This document shows positions 24,938 to 33,201 of a DNA stretch of 64,000 nucleotides, piece by piece. The position numbers and the translations under genes were made by a program. Under the pieces are notes generated by a model. The model did no database searches. It was not told the DNA's origin and worked only from the letters and a program-made list of their open reading frames with translations. Positions within the stretch are counted from its first letter, which is position 1; each line of letters begins with the position of its first letter. The DNA comes from Treponema bryantii (GTDB taxonomy: Bacteria > Spirochaetota > Spirochaetia > Treponematales > Treponemataceae): assembly GCF_900111035.1 (NCBI RefSeq), contig NZ_FOFU01000003.1:124001-188000 (forward strand), given 5' to 3'.

Positions 24938-25408
24938 ATGAAGGAAAGACAGTCACGCCTTAAGGCGATTAAAACACTTATAAAGAATAATACTATTGAA
25001 AGTCAGGATGATTTGCTTGCGCTGCTATTGAAGGAAGGCTACGACGTAACACAGGCAACTCTTAGCCGCGATCTTAAGCTTTTGAAGGTTGGAAAGGTAC
25101 CTGATGGACAGAACGGTTATAAGTATGCTTTGCCAGGTGAGGACGAGAATGGTGAGAGTGAAGCTATTTACGTTCAGGATTTTTTACGCGGCTATGTAAG
25201 TATTGATTTTTCGGGAAATACGGTTGTTATTAAAACTTTCCCGGGTCATGCGAACACTGTCTGCAATGCGATTGATAATCTGAATATGGATGAGGTTCTT
25301 GGAACTGTTGCCGGTGATAACTGTATGTTTGCCTGTCTTCGAGAGGGCGTAACTGGTGAACAGTTTATGGAAAAACTCAAGAAACATATACCAGGCATTG
25401 AAGACTAA
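24938..25408 (+). CDS. argR: Arginine repressor
   Basis: The 156-residue protein has the ArgR layout: an N-terminal winged helix (RQSRLKAIKTLIKNNTIESQ, then VTQATLSRDLKLLKV) and a C-terminal hexamer and arginine-binding domain with GTVAGDNC. Length is standard. There is no clear Shine-Dalgarno; an operator-like palindrome overlaps the leader. It controls arginine genes by binding ARG boxes. Next to it, in the same direction, lies the divergent threonine synthase homologue; no arginine biosynthesis gene is in the window. Confidence 0.92.
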   Translation: MKERQSRLKAIKTLIKNNTIESQDDLLALLLKEGYDVTQATLSRDLKLLKVGKVPDGQNGYKYALPGEDENGESEAIYVQDFLRGYVSIDFSGNTVVIKTFPGHANTVCNAIDNLNMDEVLGTVAGDNCMFACLREGVTGEQFMEKLKKHIPGIED

Positions 25409-25469
25409 CGTATCTCACGGAAATGCATTTCTAGTTGAGTCATTTGCTTTTTTAAGTTAAACTTACTCC

Positions 25470-26774
25470 ATGTTATTTACAAGTACACGAAATAATGATT
25501 TGTCTGTGAGTTTTTCACAGGCGGTGAGAGATTGTATTCCAGAAGACGGTGGTGTTTTTGTCCCTAGTTCAATTGAGGACATGCGTCGCTGGATTTATTA
25601 CATTGATGAAACAACACCTTTTTCTTCTATCGCAGGTTCTTTGACTTCGGCTTTAATGCACGAAGAATTTTCTCCTATTATTTGTGAAACTATTGCTACT
25701 GCCGCATTCCCTGTTGAGCCTGTTGTTCGTCAGCTGGACGGAAGCCTTTTTATGACAGAGATGTATCATGGCTTTACTGGTTGTCACCGTGATTATGGTG
25801 TTTCATATCTCTGTTCTTATCTTGAAACTACTTTGCAGTTGAAGGGTGGCAAGGCTGTTTTTGTTGATTTTACACATGGTGGTCTTGGTGCTCTGATGTC
25901 TAAAATCCTCAAGGGAAAAAAGAATATTAAGGCTGTGCTGGTTTATAAAAAGGGTACTGTCCGTGGTCTTGATGAAGAAAGCCTTGCCTGGAACGGTGGA
26001 AATATTTACCCGGTAGAAATGGAAGGAACTGAAGCAGAAATCAAGGCTGCAATTTCAAAGGTTTTTACTGACCGAAGCTTTGTTCAGCAGCATGGTCTTA
26101 CTGTTGCTAATACAACTAATGTGTGCCGTCTGCTTGGTCAGATTTTCTTTTTCCCATATTCTTTTGCTCAGGTGAAGAATAAATTTAATGGTGAATTCTA
26201 TTATGCTATGGGAGCAGGTAATTACGGCAGTCTTATTGCCGGTCTTTACAGCTGGCGCTTTGCATTGCCAGTAAACGGTTTTTATGTTCCTAGTACTTCT
26301 GCGCTGGCTCGTAGTGCTTCTGGAAGTCCTGTTGTTCTGGATTCTCTTGTTGATTTGAAGGCCCGCGGGGAAGCTAATCCTGCAATTCCTGCTAACCTTG
26401 AACGTCTTGAATCTTTCTTTGGAAAGAACGAGATGATGATGCGAAACTTTATTTTCCCTGTTGATATTTCTGATGAACAGCGTGATGCGGCTGCAAAAGA
26501 GCTTTATATGAAGTACGGCGTTTTTGCAGATAAGGATACTGCTTCTGCGTATGCTGCTGCTAAAGAAAACTGCGCCGAGGTTTTTGATGAGGACGGAGCC
26601 TTTATTCTGACTGCATATAATCATCCGTCTCTTTCTTCTGATTACTGCCGTCATGTAATTGGTGAAGCACCGGAAATGCCGGAAAATATTAAGGAAGCAC
26701 AGCGTCCTGTTCAGTTGGGACGGCCAATAATTTCTTCTGTTGACGAGTTAAGGAAGATTGTGGAGAGTTTGTAG
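25470..26774 (+). CDS. thrC: Threonine synthase-like protein lacking the PLP lysine
   Basis: The 434-residue product has the ThrC fold: an N-terminal YTSTRN-like start (FTSTRNND), a GNYG segment in place of GNFG, and PANLERLESFFG. The PLP-lysine motif HGPTxxFKDFG reads HGFTGCHRDYG, so the catalytic lysine position is R107 (codon CGT, 25788-25790). The gene is otherwise intact with no stop or frameshift, and other blocks are conserved, so it is not simple decay. Without the lysine the enzyme should not form the internal aldimine. It could be inactive, regulatory or of changed function. A canonical thrC would be expected elsewhere. The symbol marks homology, not proven activity. Confidence 0.8.
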   Translation: MLFTSTRNNDLSVSFSQAVRDCIPEDGGVFVPSSIEDMRRWIYYIDETTPFSSIAGSLTSALMHEEFSPIICETIATAAFPVEPVVRQLDGSLFMTEMYHGFTGCHRDYGVSYLCSYLETTLQLKGGKAVFVDFTHGGLGALMSKILKGKKNIKAVLVYKKGTVRGLDEESLAWNGGNIYPVEMEGTEAEIKAAISKVFTDRSFVQQHGLTVANTTNVCRLLGQIFFFPYSFAQVKNKFNGEFYYAMGAGNYGSLIAGLYSWRFALPVNGFYVPSTSALARSASGSPVVLDSLVDLKARGEANPAIPANLERLESFFGKNEMMMRNFIFPVDISDEQRDAAAKELYMKYGVFADKDTASAYAAAKENCAEVFDEDGAFILTAYNHPSLSSDYCRHVIGEAPEMPENIKEAQRPVQLGRPIISSVDELRKIVESL

Positions 26775-26878
26775 ACTTTTTAGAACTGATTTTTTTTCTG
26801 TTATGACTTTTTATGACCTTTATTTATAGAAAAACAATGATATAATTTTAAAAAAATATAATAGAGGAGTAATAAAAA

Positions 26879-27427
26879 GTGAACGATTTAAATTTAGCCT
26901 ATGCAGAAAAAGTAGAACAATGGAATCTTCCAGAATGGAACTACATAGTAGAGGAATCTGCTATTGTTTTCAGACTTACAGATATAGAAAAAAATCAGCT
27001 CTCTAATAGTACTACTGCACGGATTATTGCAACCATTCCATTTGCTGCAAATTGTGAAGATCCTGAAAGAACAGCTATTGCCCATATATGTTTGTATCTT
27101 GCAGAATTAAAAGGTTTCCAGAAATACTGTGCACATGTACCTTCAGATGATAGTGATATTTTTAATAGACTTGAAGCAATTTCTAATTTTAAAGGCGGCA
27201 ATAGAGAAATCATTAGGCATGGAATAAATCTGCTTGCCCTAAAGATGCTTGAAGGTTATAAGCGTTCTTCTCAGAAAGATGAAAAAAATGGTATCTATAA
27301 TCCTCTTGTAAGCGGCAAATGGAATTACAAATCAATAAAAAATGATCTTTTGAATAAACTTTCAAAAATAGATTGTCCAGCTTTGGATGAGCTGTTTTAT
27401 TCAGATGTTTTTGCATATGCATGGTAG
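26879..27427 (+). CDS. Hypothetical protein, 182 residues
   Basis: I do not recognise a family. The gene starts with GTG and has GAGGAG at 26864-26869, nine bases upstream, which makes the start convincing. No signal peptide or membrane segment is visible; the protein is mixed helical, with a basic region (GYKRSSQKDEKNG) about residues 120-135 and an aromatic C-terminus (FYSDVFAYAW). Base use is more AT-rich than in the preceding gene. It precedes a membrane protein gene by 71 bases, and may or may not be co-transcribed with it. Confidence 0.7.
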   Translation: MNDLNLAYAEKVEQWNLPEWNYIVEESAIVFRLTDIEKNQLSNSTTARIIATIPFAANCEDPERTAIAHICLYLAELKGFQKYCAHVPSDDSDIFNRLEAISNFKGGNREIIRHGINLLALKMLEGYKRSSQKDEKNGIYNPLVSGKWNYKSIKNDLLNKLSKIDCPALDELFYSDVFAYAW

Positions 27428-27498
27428 AAAGATTGAGTGATTTCTTGGTATAATATACTATATAAAAAAATCTCAAAATATAAAAATGGAAACAATTT

Positions 27499-28269
27499 AT
27501 GGGAAATCATAGTATTTATTCAGAAAAATTCCAAACAGGAATCCGTATTTCAGCTATTTTGGCATCGATAATTCTTTTAATATCAAATATTTTTAGAATT
27601 GTTGAAATTGATACTAATATTTATGGGTTAGACTCTCTTTCTGAGTATTTTGTATTTTCAATAAATTGTGTTTGTATTATTCTCTGCATATTGCTTGCTA
27701 TCTTTCCGGTCAAAATTGGTTTTATTACAATTATCTCCTTTTTGTATTGTGTTATTTGTAGTTTTGACTATAGGAATTCAATGGCTACAGCTATGTTTTT
27801 TGTTGGTATTACTTCTTTATTTGCAAGAGGAATGAATCCCAAAAATCAGAAAATACAAGTTTCATTAAGTGTTTTATTATATTTTCTACTGTCTTTAGTT
27901 TCCTTAAGGTTTGGAGTAAGGAAATTACTTGTTGAACTGGTTTTCAGAATGGCAAGCAGCCTTGTGATACTAATATCTTATCTGTTTGTTTTTTACTATA
28001 TTGATAATTCAATAAATCAAGAAAATAATAAACGTCTGAATCTTGCCGAATATGAAGGTCTGGATGCGAGAGATGCAAAAATTCTGACCAAAATACAGCA
28101 GCATATAAAATATGATGCAATTGCCCCTGAAGTTTATCTGGGTGTCGGTGCCTTAAAAAACAGATTAAAATGTGTTTATACAATTCTCGAAGTTGGCGAT
28201 AAACATGGTTTCTTAAATAGATACGAAGAATTCGAAATTGTATATGATGAAGACAAAGTAAAAGGTTAA
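27499..28269 (+). CDS. Membrane protein with a C-terminal LuxR-like helix-turn-helix
   Basis: The 256-residue protein has about six hydrophobic helices in residues 15-175 and a soluble tail. The tail, LDARDAKILTKIQQHIKYDA then IAPEVYLGVGALKNRLKCVY, follows the spacing of the GerE/LuxR DNA-binding domain (LTxREAEIL, IA, TVKxHL). I infer a membrane-bound transcription regulator with an unknown signal. ATG 27499 is used because an earlier ATG at 27486 runs into a stop after eight codons. Ribosome site weak. Sequence is AT-rich. Its 3' end overlaps the convergent CPBP gene by 4 bases. Confidence 0.7.
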   Translation: MGNHSIYSEKFQTGIRISAILASIILLISNIFRIVEIDTNIYGLDSLSEYFVFSINCVCIILCILLAIFPVKIGFITIISFLYCVICSFDYRNSMATAMFFVGITSLFARGMNPKNQKIQVSLSVLLYFLLSLVSLRFGVRKLLVELVFRMASSLVILISYLFVFYYIDNSINQENNKRLNLAEYEGLDARDAKILTKIQQHIKYDAIAPEVYLGVGALKNRLKCVYTILEVGDKHGFLNRYEEFEIVYDEDKVKG

Positions 28270-29096
28270 TAATTTATTTCTTTTTTTTCTCTGCTTGCAA
28301 AATAGAGAACTATATCAAATAAAAGTATACCTGTTAGCCCTGCAATACCTAAATTCCCAACTGTAAGAACATTCTGCCCTTCAATCATTCCAATAGATAT
28401 TGATGAAAGGGCATTTATCATTCCATGAAAAATTGCCCCTGGAATTATAGATTTCGATCTCAAAAGAAATATATATATTGGATTTGTCAGTATGCAGAAT
28501 ATAACCATTAAAAAACTGCCTGTAATCGGATAGTTAGGGTAGTTGCTTCCTGCCAGAATCAATGGTATATGCCAGAGTCCCCATATAAAACCAATGGTTA
28601 TTATCATCTTATATTTATTCATTGAGGGCTGTAATTCGGTTACCAAAAAACTTCTCCAGCCTGTCTCTTCTCCTAATGCAAAGAAAGCATTTATAGTTGA
28701 GCCTAATATTATGCTTTTTAGAAATAATAAGCCGAGTTGTGAAAGAGTGTAGGGTGTTGAACTTTCTGCCAGACCTAATTTTGAAAGTCCTGAAAAACTT
28801 AGGGAAAGTTTTGTGTCCATATAAAAAATCAATGCAAAACAAATTGAAAGAAAAGTGATGATAAAAGGAATCAGAATTGCATATAAATAATATCTTGAAA
28901 GTTTAATTTTTACGACAGAATAATCAAAAGGAATGCCATAATGAAGTTTTGTAATCACTACTCCTATAAATGGGAAAAACATATACAACACTGAAAAGAA
29001 ATTAATGGGGATTTTCAGGAGATAAGAGATAATTTCGAATATACCTATAAGAATAATCTGGGTGAAAAGGAAGAATATTAATTTATTGTTCTTCAT
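28266..29096 (-). CDS. CPBP family intramembrane metalloprotease
   Basis: The 276-residue membrane protein has the Abi/CAAX-protease motifs: EETGWRSFL (EExxxR) in the middle, FIWGLWHIP (FxxxH) and GAIFHGMIN with a third His. These form the zinc or catalytic site within membrane helices. Roles in this family range from prenyl-protein processing to bacteriocin self-protection, and none can be picked here. I start at ATG 29096; a TTG at 29108 is an alternative. It overlaps the end of the upstream membrane gene by 14 bases, which suggests coupling. Confidence 0.82.
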   Translation of the reverse strand: MKNNKLIFFLFTQIILIGIFEIISYLLKIPINFFSVLYMFFPFIGVVITKLHYGIPFDYSVVKIKLSRYYLYAILIPFIITFLSICFALIFYMDTKLSLSFSGLSKLGLAESSTPYTLSQLGLLFLKSIILGSTINAFFALGEETGWRSFLVTELQPSMNKYKMIITIGFIWGLWHIPLILAGSNYPNYPITGSFLMVIFCILTNPIYIFLLRSKSIIPGAIFHGMINALSSISIGMIEGQNVLTVGNLGIAGLTGILLFDIVLYFASREKKEINY

Positions 29097-29565
29097 TTTT
29101 ATGTTCAAATCTTGAAATAAGTGAGATTTGTATAAGACCGAAAATTAACCAGGTTATAGTAATAATTATGACTGTTATTAATCTTGAGATTGGACTGGTT
29201 GTTAAAAATCCAAATATAATTCCAATTATGATAGAAGTAAATAGTATCAGTATTTTTTTATCTTTTAGCTTTTTTGAAATGCTCATTCCAAACAGTACAC
29301 CCAGTAACATGTGTATGATAATAACTAAGAGAGGTGTCAGAATTATTGTTGCAATATAAAGTAAATCGATATCAATGGACATGCCTGTATATCTGGAAAC
29401 TTGTCCTTCAAATGAAGATTTTAAGATATCTTTATAAACAAGAAGAATATAAAGTTCAAACAGACCAATGAGAATTCCTGTAACAGAACCGCCTATAAAT
29501 CCAGCATTTTCACAGATACCGTTTTTTCTCTTGTTTAATAATCCTGTAAGTTTCTTTAAGCGCAT
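29083..29565 (-). CDS. Hypothetical four-helix membrane protein
   Basis: This 160-residue protein has about four membrane helices, a basic N-terminus (MRLKKLTGLLNKRKN) and a charged tail ending EHKNEEQ. I do not recognise a family. GGGGG upstream of the ATG serves as the ribosome site. It overlaps the CPBP protease gene and is probably its partner, perhaps a substrate or an accessory subunit, but that is only from adjacency. The region is more AT-rich than its neighbours. Confidence 0.65.
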   Translation of the reverse strand: MRLKKLTGLLNKRKNGICENAGFIGGSVTGILIGLFELYILLVYKDILKSSFEGQVSRYTGMSIDIDLLYIATIILTPLLVIIIHMLLGVLFGMSISKKLKDKKILILFTSIIIGIIFGFLTTSPISRLITVIIITITWLIFGLIQISLISRFEHKNEEQ

Positions 29566-29591
29566 ATTATCCCCCAGATAATACGTTTGTA

Positions 29592-32500
29592 TTACTTCTT
29601 AGCCTTTTTTGCAGAGGTCTTGCTAGTTGCAGTCTTCTTAGAAGGCTTCTTTGCAGGAGTCTTTTTGGCCTTTTTTACTGCCTTCTTAGCTGGCTTCGGA
29701 GCAAACTCTTTTACAAAGAGATCGGCTTTGTAAGTTGACTTGAGTTTTGCTGCAAATAAAACTTTATGAAGTTTGAAGACTTCTGGAAGTTTAGCGGCTT
29801 TTGAATCCAGTGCCATGAGCATAATAGCATCGTTCAGACTTTCTTCTACGAGTTCTTTATTAAACCAGATGATGTTGTCGAAATTGTTGATTCCGCCGAG
29901 CTGTACGGCGTAGCGGCTGTGTACAATGAGTTCAGCAATATCGAGAGGAGTCTTCTTTGATGCGAGCAGTAAAAGTTTTGTAAATACAGGGCGCAGAGAT
30001 TTTTCAATCAGTTTTTCGTTCATCAGATATTCATTGAACTTACGGCCCAGGTTCCACTTTGCGGCAAATCCGTTTTCTGCGAATAGTGAAGATGCGGCCC
30101 AAACGAGGAGGGCTGTTTCTTTTTCCGGTGACGCCTGAAGAATCAGCTTTGTAAACAGGTCTGCTTTTGCTGTTGATGCAGCGCGTGAAAGTGCTTTCTG
30201 AAGGTCTGCAGGAGTTTTTGGAGCTGTAGCCTTATGGAGTTTTGCGATAGTTTTTACGCGGTCGCAGAAAAGCTTGTATTCCTTTGCAGAATTATCTGAA
30301 GTCTTTTTTGCTGGAGTCTTTGTTTTTGTGGCAGACTTTTCTTTTGCAGTTTTTTCTTTAGTTTCTGCAGCGGCAAGTTTTTCTGCAAATTTGTAGAACT
30401 CAAGTGCAGGCTTTTCTGCATCTTTGAGAATTGTTGTAATTGCAGGTGCTTTACCAGCTGGTGTTTCTGCGAATGCTTCAATAAGTGGCACAAATGTTTT
30501 TTCTGCAAACTTGGAAAGTACATCATATAAATCTTTATAGATGATTTCCTGCCATGCAGTTTCAATATCTTCACAGCCCTTGCCGTTGAGAGATTCACAC
30601 AAAATGCGGTAGCGTCCGTCTGCTTCATCGCTAACCTGATGAACATTCAGATAAACCTGATATTCAAATCCGTTGAGCATGACGAACATACCTTTTTCAC
30701 AGATTTCTCTGCTCTTGCGGATATACCACAGGCGGCTCTTATGTTCCTGGAAAATACAGTACTTGTCGTCTTCAGCTGTGAGGTTAAGACCTTCAGACAC
30801 GCTGCGGCTCTTCATAACAACTTCATCACCATTGCCGGTTTTTACAGCATAAGGATCTGACTGCTTAATCCAGCCGTGAGCCTGGTCGTACTTGTTGTTG
30901 TAGAATACGATAGCACGCTCGTTGCCGCAGCCGTTTGAATAAGCAAATACGTTTTCATTTACATGGCCGTCTTCCCATAAATCATAAAGAAGGAAGTTGT
31001 CAACTCCAGAGAAGAGGTAGCGCTTTTTCATAAGAGGGAAGATGTCATGCCAGTGACGGTCTACAAGATACTGACTTGGCTTTTCGTCCTTGTAAGCCTT
31101 TGTATATTCCATTCCGTATTTTTCAGTAAAGCCTTCAATCTGACCGTGACCGAACATTGGAAGACCCGGCATAGTAATCATAAGTGTACATACACCAAAG
31201 TACTTGTCGCCGTCGCCGAACTGAGCAATCGCAGTTTCCTCATCCGGGTTGTTCATAAAGTTTACATAGCGTTTAAGAACCTGCGGGTCAAAGGTGATTG
31301 TATTTTTGATAGTGTCGCGGTATTTCTGATTTTCTTCTTTTTTGAGCATGTTCATGAAGGCCGAGTTGTAAACGCGGTGCATGCCGAGGGTGCGTACAAA
31401 GTAGCCTTCCATCATCCAGAAAGCTTCGGCAAGAAGAAGAGTGTCCGGGCATTCCTGGGCAACGCGGTCTACAACCTCACGCCAGAACTCATTTGGAATT
31501 GCGTCGTTGAACTGCTGTGTGCTGAGGCCTGTTTCTGAACGGGTTGCAATGTCTCCTCCATGTCCCGGCTCCGGGTACCACAGGCGGCGGATAGATTTTT
31601 TAGCAAGAACCATAGCCGCATCAAAACGGATGATAGGGAAGTTATGAGCAACATGTAAGATTTCCTGCATAACTGCTTCGCGGGCTGCAGGATTCAAAAA
31701 GTCAATCTGGGCAGTATCGTTCCAGGGAAGACCTGTACCGTCGTTTCCATGGTAGATATAGCGTGTATCACCATTCGAATTATCAACACGCTTGAAAACT
31801 ACAGAACAGTCATTCTTGCTGTAGTAATGGTCTTCGAGGAAGAGTGAAATGCGGCCATCCTGAGAAAGGTTTTCTCCATTAAATGAGTACTGTGGGAAGG
31901 GATTATCGCGGCGCTGAATAAAGTAATCAGGATGATTGATAACCCAGTCGCCGTCCATACCTGTGTGGTTTGGAACCATGTCGGATGCAAGACGTATTCC
32001 TCTCTGCCAGCAGCGCTGACGGAGATTAGAAAGAGCATCCCAGCCACCGATATTTGATGCAATATTATAATCATAAAGAGAATAGGCAGACGCAGCTGCT
32101 TCCGGGTTTCCGCAAATCTGTTTGATTCTTTTACTTGCCTTAGAACGTTCCCAAAGGCCGATGAGCCAGAGACCTGTAAAGCCCTCGTCGCGAAGACGGT
32201 CGAGTTCTGCATCTGGAATCTGGTCGAGTCTAGTAATAGGGTAGCCGTACTGTTTTGTGAGCTGGTCGAGCCAGACAAGTACAGTCTTTGCCATAAGAAT
32301 AACATTCGGCATCCAGGCACTGTCAGCAGAAAAACGCTCGTATTCGTTCATAAGATTTTCAAAAGAATACGGAACCATGTCCGGCAGATCGCCGCCGCCA
32401 AAACCCTGCCATGCAGCCTTTTCTTCTTCGGAGATTGTGTCCATTCCAGCTAAGATTCGCTTGAGCCATTCACCGAGGAACTTATCCCAGTATTTCTGAA

Positions 32501-33200
32501 GATATTCAAGCTGACCGCGCAGACTGTCAGGAGCAAATACCTGAGGCTCACGGAGAAGTGTAATCAGGTCATGATTAAAAGGTCCGAAGGTCGGCTGTGT
32601 TGCAGCATATTTTTGAATTGATTTCCAGGTAGTTTTGTAAAGAGGATTTTTAGCAAGAACCTTATCATCAAAAAGAAGAAGGAAAGGCTTAAAAGCCTGA
32701 TTTTCATTTGCAAGATGAAGGAGAATCAGTTCCTCGAGAGTCTGTTCGCGGTTTGAGCGTTCATGACCTGTGCCTGCATCGAGTTCTGTTTGTGCCAGAT
32801 ATTCTTCAGGTCGGATTTTTTCCTGATAAACTGCAACCGGAGGAAACTCTTTCATAAAATCAAGGAGGAGGGCGTCGATTTCTGACTTGCCGTATTCCTT
32901 ATCGAGTTCCGCAAGTAAATCCCGTCCGAACGAAGCTACTTTGTCGCGGCGGTAAAGCATACAAACATAATGAAGAATCTCATCAATGAGTCCCATCGCA
33001 TTCAGCTGACCGGCAGAAAGTTTCTTGCTTTCATCACCAGTAACATGTTCAATATAATTATTGAACAGCAGCTGGAAATTACGGACGTTGCTCATGTTTG
33101 CAAAAACAACATTTCCGCTTGAAGCAAAAAGTCCCTTATCGAAAGTACACAAATCACGTACCTTTCTGCTGATGTGAAACTCGTTGTGTGAAATCTTCAT
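29592..33200 (-). CDS. GH13 alpha-amylase family protein with histone-like lysine tail
   Basis: The 1202-residue protein has a helical N-terminal region (1-310), then a GH13 barrel: DMVPNH at 407-412, nucleophile D527 in RFDAA, acid/base E592 in LAEAFW, and D653 in NNPDE, where the usual His of the HD motif is Pro. That NPD form is seen in some transferases such as GlgE, so a transferase or odd amylase is possible. There is no signal peptide; it acts in the cytoplasm on alpha-glucans. A K/T/A-rich linker lies near residue 980. The last 35 residues (1168-1202) are almost only K, A, P, T and S, like histone H1 tails. It follows malQ by 1 base, in one operon. Confidence 0.85.
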   Translation of the reverse strand: MKISHNEFHISRKVRDLCTFDKGLFASSGNVVFANMSNVRNFQLLFNNYIEHVTGDESKKLSAGQLNAMGLIDEILHYVCMLYRRDKVASFGRDLLAELDKEYGKSEIDALLLDFMKEFPPVAVYQEKIRPEEYLAQTELDAGTGHERSNREQTLEELILLHLANENQAFKPFLLLFDDKVLAKNPLYKTTWKSIQKYAATQPTFGPFNHDLITLLREPQVFAPDSLRGQLEYLQKYWDKFLGEWLKRILAGMDTISEEEKAAWQGFGGGDLPDMVPYSFENLMNEYERFSADSAWMPNVILMAKTVLVWLDQLTKQYGYPITRLDQIPDAELDRLRDEGFTGLWLIGLWERSKASKRIKQICGNPEAAASAYSLYDYNIASNIGGWDALSNLRQRCWQRGIRLASDMVPNHTGMDGDWVINHPDYFIQRRDNPFPQYSFNGENLSQDGRISLFLEDHYYSKNDCSVVFKRVDNSNGDTRYIYHGNDGTGLPWNDTAQIDFLNPAAREAVMQEILHVAHNFPIIRFDAAMVLAKKSIRRLWYPEPGHGGDIATRSETGLSTQQFNDAIPNEFWREVVDRVAQECPDTLLLAEAFWMMEGYFVRTLGMHRVYNSAFMNMLKKEENQKYRDTIKNTITFDPQVLKRYVNFMNNPDEETAIAQFGDGDKYFGVCTLMITMPGLPMFGHGQIEGFTEKYGMEYTKAYKDEKPSQYLVDRHWHDIFPLMKKRYLFSGVDNFLLYDLWEDGHVNENVFAYSNGCGNERAIVFYNNKYDQAHGWIKQSDPYAVKTGNGDEVVMKSRSVSEGLNLTAEDDKYCIFQEHKSRLWYIRKSREICEKGMFVMLNGFEYQVYLNVHQVSDEADGRYRILCESLNGKGCEDIETAWQEIIYKDLYDVLSKFAEKTFVPLIEAFAETPAGKAPAITTILKDAEKPALEFYKFAEKLAAAETKEKTAKEKSATKTKTPAKKTSDNSAKEYKLFCDRVKTIAKLHKATAPKTPADLQKALSRAASTAKADLFTKLILQASPEKETALLVWAASSLFAENGFAAKWNLGRKFNEYLMNEKLIEKSLRPVFTKLLLLASKKTPLDIAELIVHSRYAVQLGGINNFDNIIWFNKELVEESLNDAIMLMALDSKAAKLPEVFKLHKVLFAAKLKSTYKADLFVKEFAPKPAKKAVKKAKKTPAKKPSKKTATSKTSAKKAKK

Positions 33201-33201
33201 T

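Noticed and set aside
25470-26774. thrC as a decayed pseudogene or frameshift
   Set aside because: The frame is open over the full length, codon use is like that of neighbours, and other ThrC motifs are retained, so the R107 change looks fixed rather than part of decay.
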